From JBMNQS01 sp050944255 (GTDB lineage: Bacteria; Bacillota; Clostridia; Christensenellales; Maliibacteriaceae), in assembly GCA_050944255.1 (NCBI GenBank), contig JBMNQS010000015.1, positions 1 through 33,638 of the forward strand: a stretch of 33,638 bases of DNA, read 5' to 3'. The notes under the pieces were generated by a model. That model was given only the letters and a program-made list of their open reading frames with translations, did not search any database and had not been told where the DNA came from. Shown here piece after piece: positions 5,920 through 12,942 of the stretch (its first letter is position 1; each line of letters begins with the position of its first letter). The position numbers were made by a program, and so were the translations under genes.

Positions 5920-8073
5920 TTATCCTTTGTAATAGTCGCCTATATTGTCTTGTGTAATCAGGACAAAATCAATCCAGTATTCCTTTTCTATGGGTTCGCC
6001 CTTTATGAGCTTTTCGCAGGTCTCCGCCGCCAGCCTGCCCTGGCCTTCCCCGTCCTGGAAAACCGTTGCGTTAAGCTCTCCGGTGCTGACCATCTGAAGC
6101 GCGCTGTCAATGGCGTCCACGCCGATGACGACGATATCCTCACGCCCGGCCTCAATGCAGGCCAGTTTTGACGCCACCGACATATCGTCATTGTCGCAGA
6201 TGATGGCCGTCAATTCAGCCCCATAGAGCGAAATCCAGTCCTGGGTGAACTTGCTGGCTTTGTCGCCTGCCCATTCCGCCGTCTGCTCGTCCAGCATCTT
6301 CCATCCGCTGGCTTGGTCCATAATATTATGGATACCCTCTGTACGCTCGATGGCGGCCGAGTTCCCCGGCATCCCCATCAGGTGTCCGTATCCGCCCGTA
6401 TCTCCGCATGTATCCAGAATGTACCGCCCCATGATTTCGCCCGCGTTGACGTCATCGGACCCCACGTAGGCCGCCGCCAGTTCCTCGGTATTGTTGGTCT
6501 TGGCATTGACCACCACCACCGGAATGCCGGCCTCATGGAGAATCTGAACGGCCGGTGCGCTGCCATCGGATTCAGCCGGCTGCACGATCGCCACCGTCAC
6601 GCCATAATTCACCAGATCGTTTGCCTGGCTGATCTGCGTTGAGGGATCAGTGTTTCCGTCCAGGCAGATATAGTCGTCAATAACGCCGTTTGCCTTCATT
6701 TCCTCCAGTTTTTCAAGTCCGCCCGCATTGATTTTTGTCTCGAAGACGTTCGTTGTGTTCTTCTGGAGCCATCCCACCACAATTTTGTCCTGTGTGCCGG
6801 AAGGTGAGCCCGCATCATCCGTTGCTCCGCCCCCGCAGGCCACCACACTCATAACGACTTTCTGTTGGTTTCCGCCGCTGAGCGAGAATACATCGGCCTC
6901 AATGCTGGGTGCTTTGATGCGCAGCCGCTTTGCAATGTCGCTGCATTCGCGCTTTTCACGTTTCACCCGAAGGATAGGCTGCTTCTGATGGTAGATAAGC
7001 GTCGGAAGCGATATGTTTTCCCGGATGGAGCGAAAAAGGCAGAGGCCGTAATTCTTGCGGTCTTCATTGACCATGGCAATCCCGCAGTCAATCGCATCGC
7101 TCGGGCTTTTGATTTTCAGCCGCTTGCCCTGCAGATACACTTCTCCGCACGTCAGAGGATCGAGCCCAAAAACAGCGCGCATCGTCTCGCTGCGCCCCGA
7201 GCCGACAAGACCGAGAACGCCCAGTATTTCTCCTTTTCGCACCTCAAAGCTGATATCCTGAAACCCCTTCCCTGACAGCCCTTTGACTTCAAACACTACC
7301 TCTTTAATGGGGCAATCGGTCTTGGGAAAGATACTGGAGATTTCACGGCCGACCATCATCGTAATCAGCTCATTTTTTGTCGTGTCCCCGATGGCCTTTG
7401 TTCCGATATACTTTCCATCCCGCAGGACCGATACCGTATCGCATATATCCATAATCTCGTCCATCCGATGCGAAATATAGATAATGGACACCCCTTTTTC
7501 CTTGAGCGACCGGATGGTTTCAAACAGCCTGTCCGTCTCCTCGCTGTCCAGCGCGGACGTGGGTTCGTCCATGATGATCAGTTTGGCGTCGCACGAAACG
7601 GCTTTTATAATTTCGATCATCTGCACTTGCGCAAGCGTCAGGTTTTCCATCAGCATTTTGGGATCGGCATTAAACTTGAATTGCGCCAGTATATCGGCAG
7701 CTTTACGGTTCGTCTCCTTTTTATTTAGAAACGGCGTTCTTCCAAATGTGTCTTCCCGGTTTAAAAAGATGTTCTCGGCAATTGTCAGATACGGTTCTGG
7801 ATTAAGCTCTTGATGGATCATTGAGATACCCGCCCGGATGGCTTCGGCCGGGCTGTCTGATACGTACGGTTTCCCCTCAAGCAGCATCTGGCCTTTATCC
7901 GCCTTATAAAGCCCCATGATAATTTTCATGAGCGTTGATTTGCCGGCGCCATTCTCCCCCATCAGAGCATGCACTTCACCTTTTTTTACGGCCAGTTCAA
8001 CCTCATCAAGCGCTTTTGTGCCGCCAAACGCTTTTGAAATGCCGCTGCATTCAAAGACGCAAGTTGCATCCAA
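5920..8073 (-). CDS. In-frame fusion: truncated sugar ABC ATPase (RbsA type) joined to a sugar-binding protein (RbsB type)
   Basis: Residues 1-407 are an RbsA/XylG-like double ATPase. The first domain is complete: Walker A GENGAGKST at 39-47, signature-like LTLAQVQMIEI, and IIMDEPTSALD. The second domain runs only to LSGGNQQKVV. At about nt 6850-6858 the frame passes directly into MSVVACGGG, the end of a lipoprotein signal peptide, with the lipobox Cys at residue 413. A complete periplasmic-binding-protein-1 domain of about 305 residues follows. The second Walker B, its H-loop, the whole permease and the hydrophobic part of the signal peptide are absent. As it stands the binding domain would stay in the cytoplasm and no sugar would be transported. 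The start is TTG at 8073 with AAGGAGGG six bases upstream. It heads the operon. It may be a real in-frame deletion or an assembly join. Confidence 0.9.
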   Translation of the reverse strand: MDATCVFECSGISKAFGGTKALDEVELAVKKGEVHALMGENGAGKSTLMKIIMGLYKADKGQMLLEGKPYVSDSPAEAIRAGISMIHQELNPEPYLTIAENIFLNREDTFGRTPFLNKKETNRKAADILAQFKFNADPKMLMENLTLAQVQMIEIIKAVSCDAKLIIMDEPTSALDSEETDRLFETIRSLKEKGVSIIYISHRMDEIMDICDTVSVLRDGKYIGTKAIGDTTKNELITMMVGREISSIFPKTDCPIKEVVFEVKGLSGKGFQDISFEVRKGEILGVLGLVGSGRSETMRAVFGLDPLTCGEVYLQGKRLKIKSPSDAIDCGIAMVNEDRKNYGLCLFRSIRENISLPTLIYHQKQPILRVKREKRECSDIAKRLRIKAPSIEADVFSLSGGNQQKVVMSVVACGGGATDDAGSPSGTQDKIVVGWLQKNTTNVFETKINAGGLEKLEEMKANGVIDDYICLDGNTDPSTQISQANDLVNYGVTVAIVQPAESDGSAPAVQILHEAGIPVVVVNAKTNNTEELAAAYVGSDDVNAGEIMGRYILDTCGDTGGYGHLMGMPGNSAAIERTEGIHNIMDQASGWKMLDEQTAEWAGDKASKFTQDWISLYGAELTAIICDNDDMSVASKLACIEAGREDIVVIGVDAIDSALQMVSTGELNATVFQDGEGQGRLAAETCEKLIKGEPIEKEYWIDFVLITQDNIGDYYKG

Positions 8074-8098
8074 TACGATCCCTCCTTATCCAATGCTG

Positions 8099-8117
8099 AT
8101 AAAAAATTATTTTTTAT
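8099..8117. promoter_or_regulatory. Palindromic candidate operator of the sugar operon
   Basis: A 19-bp AT-only palindrome (ATAAAAAAT, one odd central base, ATTTTTTAT) lies between the predicted transcription start near 8176 and the TTG start. Position and symmetry suit a repressor site, possibly for the RpiR protein at the other end of the operon. Runs of A/T make chance symmetry more likely here. Confidence 0.4.
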
Positions 8118-8182
8118 GAAGTTTTTATTTTTGTATTTACAAAAGAAAAACAGCGTTCGCCATACACTTAAATATCGCCTAA

Positions 8183-8211
8183 AGTATAATTATATCAGCA
8201 TATTTTGTCAA
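8183..8211 (-). promoter_or_regulatory. Promoter of the sugar/RuMP operon
   Basis: On the minus strand TTGACA (8206-8211) and TATACT (8183-8188) are 17 bp apart. The -35 box is perfect and the -10 box nearly so. Predicted start is near 8176, giving a leader of about 100 nt. Confidence 0.82.
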
Positions 8212-8373
8212 TACATTTTTATAAAATTAATTTTTTTGATTTCTTTAAAAATTTTTTCACCATGCACATATGACATAAATTAAAATTTTTACAAAGTATT
8301 TTTTTACAGAAATACGGCAAAGCCGCATCAGAACCATATAAGCGGCCGGCATATAAAGCGAAATCTTATACTA

Positions 8374-8475
8374 CTATTCAAATAACTTTCCAAGAGATGT
8401 GCCGTCGGCAAACCCCGACATGAAACAGATCGCGGAGGGATCAGATAAAGTGTAAAAACCAATCTCTTCCGGCAT
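8374..8475 (-). CDS. Possible 33-codon ORF of unknown function
   Basis: An ATG at 8475 is preceded by TGAGGA about ten bases upstream. The ORF reads MPEEIGFYTLSDPS and ends SGFADGTSLGKLFE. Codon use looks protein-like, and the sequence could be a small gene or the tail of a decayed one. I recognise no family. Confidence 0.2.
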   Translation of the reverse strand: MPEEIGFYTLSDPSAICFMSGFADGTSLGKLFE

Positions 8476-8615
8476 TAAAAAATATCCTCACGCATGATCT
8501 TCAAAAGGCGGCATTATCACGGGCAGTTCATATGAACATTTTAACGGGAAAGAGGCCTTTTCTGTTCACTCATCCGCCCATATAACCATACGCCAACAAA
8601 CTATCTGCAAATGCC

Positions 8616-8645
8616 TGTCTTAGTTGCGTCTGTCTTAGTTGCGTC
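8616..8645. repeat. Perfect tandem duplication of 15 bp
   Basis: TGTCTTAGTTGCGTC occurs twice head to tail, at 8616-8630 and 8631-8645, in the 3' flank of ynbB. No function is evident; replication slippage is the simplest origin. Confidence 0.9.
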
Positions 8646-8707
8646 TTATTTTAGTATTAAGAAAATCTCCCTGCTCTGTTGTATCTATAATAAGGCAAAG
8701 AGGGTGC

Positions 8708-10009
8708 TTATAACGTAAGCAGTCCTTTTTCCGCCACGTGGTTCAGCGCCACCATCAGCGCGATTTTGCCGTGTTCAAACGTCAGGCCGCCCTGAATGTG
8801 CACCGTATAGGGCTCCCGGATGGGGCCGTCGGCGCTCCATTCGATGGAGCCGCCCTGAATGAAGGCGCCTGCCGCCATGATCACCTGATCGTCGTAACCG
8901 GGCATATCCCACGGCTCGGGACGCGCGTGGGCATCCACCGGCGCGCCCATCTGCGCCCCCTGGCAAAACGCAATGAGACGTTCTTTTTGGCCCAGTTTCA
9001 CCGACTGGACGATATCGTCCCGGCGCGCGTTGGATTTGGGGCACGTTTCATAGCCCAGCCTTTCGAAAACCTCCGCCGCCAGCGCCGCCACCTTCAGGCT
9101 CTGGGCCACTACGTGGGGCGCCAGAAATAATCCCTGGTAAAAGGGCGTGTACATGGCGGCGTAGGAGCCGATTTCCCGGCCGGTGGACGGGGTGGTCATG
9201 CGCCCGGCGCACAGCTCGATCAAGTCGGCGCGCCCGGCGATGTAGCCGCCGGTGGGCGCCAGGCCGCCGCCAGGGTTTTTGATCAGCGAACCGGCCATGA
9301 TGTCCGCGCTCCAGAGGGTAGGCTCCCCCGTCTGCGTGAATTCACCGTAGCAGTTGTCCAGCGCCACGATCATTTCAGGGGCGATCCGGCGCGCCAGTTG
9401 GCAGGTCCGCCGGATGTCCGACTCGCTCAGGGAGTCGTGGAACGCGTAGCCGCGGCTCCTCTGGAGGTGAACGACCTTAGGACGCTCTTTTTCAAGCGTC
9501 TTTTCCAGCGCCTGAAAATCCATGCAGCCGGCGTCATCCAGCGGCTGAATTATGACGCGGACGCCCATGTCGCGCAGACTGCCGGGCGGGTGGCCACTCT
9601 CATCGCCCAGAACGCCAAGCAGCGTGTCGTAGGGCGTCCCGTTGGCGCATAGGAGCGTGTCGCCGGGACGAAGCAGCGCGTAAAGCATGGTGGCGATGGC
9701 GTGGGTGCCAGAAGCGAACTGCGGCCTGATCAGGGCATCTTCAGCCTGCAGGCTCTGCGCCAGCACCTTATCCAGCGTATCCCGGGAAATATCATTGTAA
9801 CCGTATCCGGTGGACGGCAGCATGTGCATGGCCGACACCCGGTGATCGCCAAAGGCTTTCAGTACCCGGGCCTGGTTGACCATAGCGATACGGCCAAACC
9901 TCTCAAAAACACTTTGTAAACCACCCTGCGCATCCCGCACCAGCTCTGCAATCTCCGGCCGGATATTAAAAATTTCTGCAAACGAATGCTCCATGGACGC
10001 CTCTTTCAT
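8708..10009 (-). CDS. ynbB: Aluminium-resistance / methionine gamma-lyase-like PLP enzyme (YnbB family)
   Basis: This is a PLP-dependent fold-type I protein of the PF06838 family, annotated elsewhere as aluminium resistance protein or methionine gamma-lyase family protein. The PLP-binding Lys is in SLIKNPGGGLAPTGGYIAG at about residue 243. Other conserved parts are FASGTHAIATMLYALLRPGD near the N-terminus and LDNCYGEF before the Lys. It is 433 residues from the ATG at 10009 and 428 from the ATG at 9994. The second has AGAGGCG closely upstream, the first GGGAG 12 bases upstream. It is the last gene of the miaB-mutS-mutL-miaA unit, 79 bp after miaA. The true substrate is unknown to me. hfq, often found between miaA and this gene in Clostridia, is absent. 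Confidence 0.88.
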   Translation of the reverse strand: MKEASMEHSFAEIFNIRPEIAELVRDAQGGLQSVFERFGRIAMVNQARVLKAFGDHRVSAMHMLPSTGYGYNDISRDTLDKVLAQSLQAEDALIRPQFASGTHAIATMLYALLRPGDTLLCANGTPYDTLLGVLGDESGHPPGSLRDMGVRVIIQPLDDAGCMDFQALEKTLEKERPKVVHLQRSRGYAFHDSLSESDIRRTCQLARRIAPEMIVALDNCYGEFTQTGEPTLWSADIMAGSLIKNPGGGLAPTGGYIAGRADLIELCAGRMTTPSTGREIGSYAAMYTPFYQGLFLAPHVVAQSLKVAALAAEVFERLGYETCPKSNARRDDIVQSVKLGQKERLIAFCQGAQMGAPVDAHARPEPWDMPGYDDQVIMAAGAFIQGGSIEWSADGPIREPYTVHIQGGLTFEHGKIALMVALNHVAEKGLLTL

Positions 10010-10088
10010 AAAACGGCTGTACTCCCTGTTTTTTCTATGTTTTATTGTAAACTATGTTCGGGTTGATGTATTTCTTTCGTAAGCTCTT

Positions 10089-11009
10089 CTATGCTTGTTC
10101 TTCCAAAACCTCCATCATTTTATCGACAATTTCCTCTGCATTTCCGTGCGTTTCCACATCCAGCCAGCGGATGCCCTCTTCGCGCCTGAACCACGTCAGC
10201 TGGCGCTTGGCGAAGCGGCGGGTCTGCTTTTTGATCTCCTCCACGGCTTCTTCCAAAGTGAACTCCCCGGCCAAATGGGCCGCCAGCTGTTTGTAGCCCA
10301 GAGACTGCATGGAAAGGCTCTGCCTGGTCACGCCGTCTTGGGCAAGCAGATTTCGTACTTCGTCCAGAAAACCGGCGGCCATCATCTGATCCACGCGCCA
10401 TTCAATGCGACGGTAGAGGCTTTCTCGGCTCATGGTCAGTCCAAAGAGCGCGGCATCATCAAAGCGCGGCCGCATCTGCCTGAAGCCGCCGCCCTTTCGT
10501 CCTCCCGACAAGGCAATCTCAAGGGCGCGGATCACCCGTTTCCTGTCGTTGGGGTGTAGACGGTCGGCCGCGGAAGGATCTTCCCGCATGAGCTGCCCGT
10601 ACAGCGCCTCGCCGGATTTTTCCTCCAGACGCTCGCGAAGCAGAGGATCGGCATCCCGCCCGCCAAAATCCAGCGGATAGAGCACCGCATGGACGTAAAA
10701 CCCGGTGCCGCCCACCAGGATCGGCACCTTTCCCCTCCGGTGCAGATCATCGATAATCTCCAGCGCATCCCGAACAAACTGCGCCGCGCTGTAGGATTCG
10801 CTTGGGTCCCTGATGTCAATGAGGTGGTGCGGCACGCCCAGCATCTCCTGGCGACTGACCTTGGCGGTGCCGATATCCATGCCGCGGTAAATCTGCGCGG
10901 AATCGGCGGAGATCACCTCCCCGCCCAGTTTCCGCGCCAAAAGGGCGCCACAGGCGCTCTTGCCTGTGGCGGTAGGCCCTGCAATGGCAATCACGGACGA
11001 TCTAGACAC
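10089..11009 (-). CDS. miaA: tRNA dimethylallyltransferase MiaA
   Basis: MiaA transfers a dimethylallyl group from DMAPP to N6 of A37 in tRNAs that read UNN codons. MiaB, at the head of this operon, then methylthiolates the product. The P-loop GPTATGKS lies at residues 11-18. SADSAQIYRGMDIGTAK and GVPHHLIDIRDP are family signatures. VGGTGFYVHAVLY and KRVIRALEI follow. The frame is open to an ATG at 11033 inside mutL. I chose the GTG at 11009, with GGAGAGG ten bases upstream, giving 306 residues and an 8-nt overlap with the mutL stop (translational coupling). Confidence 0.95.
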   Translation of the reverse strand: MSRSSVIAIAGPTATGKSACGALLARKLGGEVISADSAQIYRGMDIGTAKVSRQEMLGVPHHLIDIRDPSESYSAAQFVRDALEIIDDLHRRGKVPILVGGTGFYVHAVLYPLDFGGRDADPLLRERLEEKSGEALYGQLMREDPSAADRLHPNDRKRVIRALEIALSGGRKGGGFRQMRPRFDDAALFGLTMSRESLYRRIEWRVDQMMAAGFLDEVRNLLAQDGVTRQSLSMQSLGYKQLAAHLAGEFTLEEAVEEIKKQTRRFAKRQLTWFRREEGIRWLDVETHGNAEEIVDKMMEVLEEQA

Positions 11010-12942
11010 GTTTAAAACGCCTCTCCAGTTCATATTGGGTCATCTTGAAGTACACCGGCCGGCCATGGGGACAGTGCATGGGCGTCGTCTGCCGGCCGAT
11101 GCGCTGTACAAGGGCATCCATTTCGCCGCGGGACAGGGCATCCCCCGCCTTGATGGCCGCCTTGCAGGCCGCGCTCATCACCGCATACCGCTTCAGATCG
11201 GCAGTGGAAACCTGCCGCGCGTCGGAAAGGGCGCTGAGCGTCTCCTGGAAGAAGGCGTCCAGCTGCGGCTCCCCCAGCACCATGGGCACCTCCCGCACCT
11301 GCAGCGTCATGGCGCCAAATTCCTCGACGGTGAATCCCAGATCGGCAAATACGTCCGCATTGTCCAGATAAAGCACCATCTCCGACGCGGACAAATGGAC
11401 GATGTGCGGCACCAGCAGCGGCTGGGTGACCATCCTGGCCGCCTTGAGCTGCGCCTCGTACTCGTCGAAAAGCAGCCGCTCATGGGCGGCGTGCTGGTCG
11501 ATAAACAGCAGTTCACCCCCTATCTGAAGGATCAGATACGTATCGAACGCCTGCCCCAGCACCCTGTAGTACGGCGTTTCCTCCAGTGTCTCCTCGGGCA
11601 GCATTTCCTGCTGCGGCTCGGGGGCAAGCTCATGGGCAAAGGACGTATCGCTTTGCGGGGGCGGGGCGCTCCGGGGCGGAATCTCCTCCCCACGGCGCCT
11701 CTGCGCCTGGTCCATCTGGGTAAAGACCGAACCCACCACGTCCCAGGAGATGGGGGCGGACCCTTGCCTTATTAAGCCGGCCGGCGCGGGTATGACCTGG
11801 AAATCCTCCATATCGATCCTGGGCCTGTCGCCGGAGAGCACCGTGGACTTGACCCTTGCGGCAGGCGGTTCGGGCGATACATCCTCCTGCGCAGGCGGCG
11901 GAACATCGTGTGCCTGATCGATATTCTGCGCGCCCGAGAGCACATTATCCCTCCTGCCCTCCAGCGCCGCCGCGCACAGCACCGTGATGCGGCTGCGCAG
12001 CGCCCGCTCGTTATGCAGCCGTACCTCCAGCTTATTGGGATGGACGTTGACGTCCACCTCCTGGGGCGGCATCTGCACGTTCAGTACAAAAAACGGGAAT
12101 TTATGCACCATCAGCCGCGTATCGTACGCCGCCTCCACGGCGGAAGCCAGTGCAAAACTCCTGACGGGGCGGCGATTGATCTGTACATGCTGGCGCCGCC
12201 TGTGGGGCCTGGCCAGCTCCGGGCCGCCCAGCACCCCCGAGAAGGTGACGCCGTTTTCGCTCACCTCTTGCAGCGGAATCAGATGGCCCACCACCTCCCG
12301 TCCGTAAACGGAAAAGACCGCGTCCTCCAGCTTGCCGTTGCCGGGACTGTGATAGACGGTGCGTCCCTGGCTGGAGAGACGGATGGAAACCTCCGGATAG
12401 GACAGTATGGCCTGCAGCACAGCGTCGGATACGTAGCTGGATTCCACATTCTCACGCTTGAGGAACTTGCGTCTGGCCGGAACGTTGTAAAACAGGTCGC
12501 GCACGATGAGGGTGGTGCCCTCAGGGCAGCCGATTTCCTCCTGGGAAAGCACCTCCCCGCCCTCAATGACGATTTTGGTGCCGAAGGGCTCGCCCCGCCG
12601 GCACGTGGTCAGCTCCACTTTGGCCACCGCCGCGATGCTGGAAAGCGCCTCACCGCGAAAGCCCATGGTGGAAATGCGATGCAAATCCTCTCCGGTGGCG
12701 ATCTTGCTGGTGGCGTGCCGCTGGAAAGCCAGCGCCGCATCCTGCGCATCCATGCCCGCGCCGTTGTCGGTGACGCGCAGAAACTCAATGCCGCCGCCGC
12801 GCATCTCCACGGATATGGCGCTGCTACCTGCGTCCACGGCATTTTCTATCAGCTCCTTGACGATGGAGGCGGGGCGCTCCACCACCTCGCCTGCGGCTAT
12901 TTGATTGGCCACCTCCATGGGCAGCACCCGAATCTTTCCCAT
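11002..12942 (-). CDS. mutL: DNA mismatch repair protein MutL
   Basis: This 646-residue protein couples MutS mismatch recognition to strand removal. The N-terminal GHKL ATPase shows ENAVDAG, DNGAGM, TMGFRGEALSSIAAVA and GTTLIVRDLFYNVPARRKFLK. A Pro-rich linker spans about 330-440. The C-terminal domain carries the endonuclease motif DQHAAHERLLFDEY, ACKAAIKAGD and MHCPHGRP. The organism therefore should use the MutH-less pathway, in which MutL nicks. In the motif DQHA-x2-E-x4-E the last Glu is replaced by Asp (followed by Glu), a conservative change. The ATG directly abuts the mutS stop codon with no gap. Confidence 0.97.
   Translation of the reverse strand: MGKIRVLPMEVANQIAAGEVVERPASIVKELIENAVDAGSSAISVEMRGGGIEFLRVTDNGAGMDAQDAALAFQRHATSKIATGEDLHRISTMGFRGEALSSIAAVAKVELTTCRRGEPFGTKIVIEGGEVLSQEEIGCPEGTTLIVRDLFYNVPARRKFLKRENVESSYVSDAVLQAILSYPEVSIRLSSQGRTVYHSPGNGKLEDAVFSVYGREVVGHLIPLQEVSENGVTFSGVLGGPELARPHRRRQHVQINRRPVRSFALASAVEAAYDTRLMVHKFPFFVLNVQMPPQEVDVNVHPNKLEVRLHNERALRSRITVLCAAALEGRRDNVLSGAQNIDQAHDVPPPAQEDVSPEPPAARVKSTVLSGDRPRIDMEDFQVIPAPAGLIRQGSAPISWDVVGSVFTQMDQAQRRRGEEIPPRSAPPPQSDTSFAHELAPEPQQEMLPEETLEETPYYRVLGQAFDTYLILQIGGELLFIDQHAAHERLLFDEYEAQLKAARMVTQPLLVPHIVHLSASEMVLYLDNADVFADLGFTVEEFGAMTLQVREVPMVLGEPQLDAFFQETLSALSDARQVSTADLKRYAVMSAACKAAIKAGDALSRGEMDALVQRIGRQTTPMHCPHGRPVYFKMTQYELERRFKRV

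Larger units (their letters stand above)
8212..8707. other. AT-rich intergenic stretch between the sugar operon and ynbB
   Basis: About 500 bp lie upstream of the sugar operon promoter and after the 3' end of ynbB. It contains homopolymer A/T runs (8212-8310), a perfect 12-bp palindrome GTTCATATGAAC (8526-8537), a tandem 15-bp repeat and one 33-codon ORF. I see no RNA gene and no clear terminator for ynbB. Confidence 0.6.

Noticed and set aside
8526..8537. GTTCATATGAAC as a LexA box
   Set aside because: The half-sites are in the wrong order: LexA boxes read GAAC...GTTC, this reads GTTC...GAAC.
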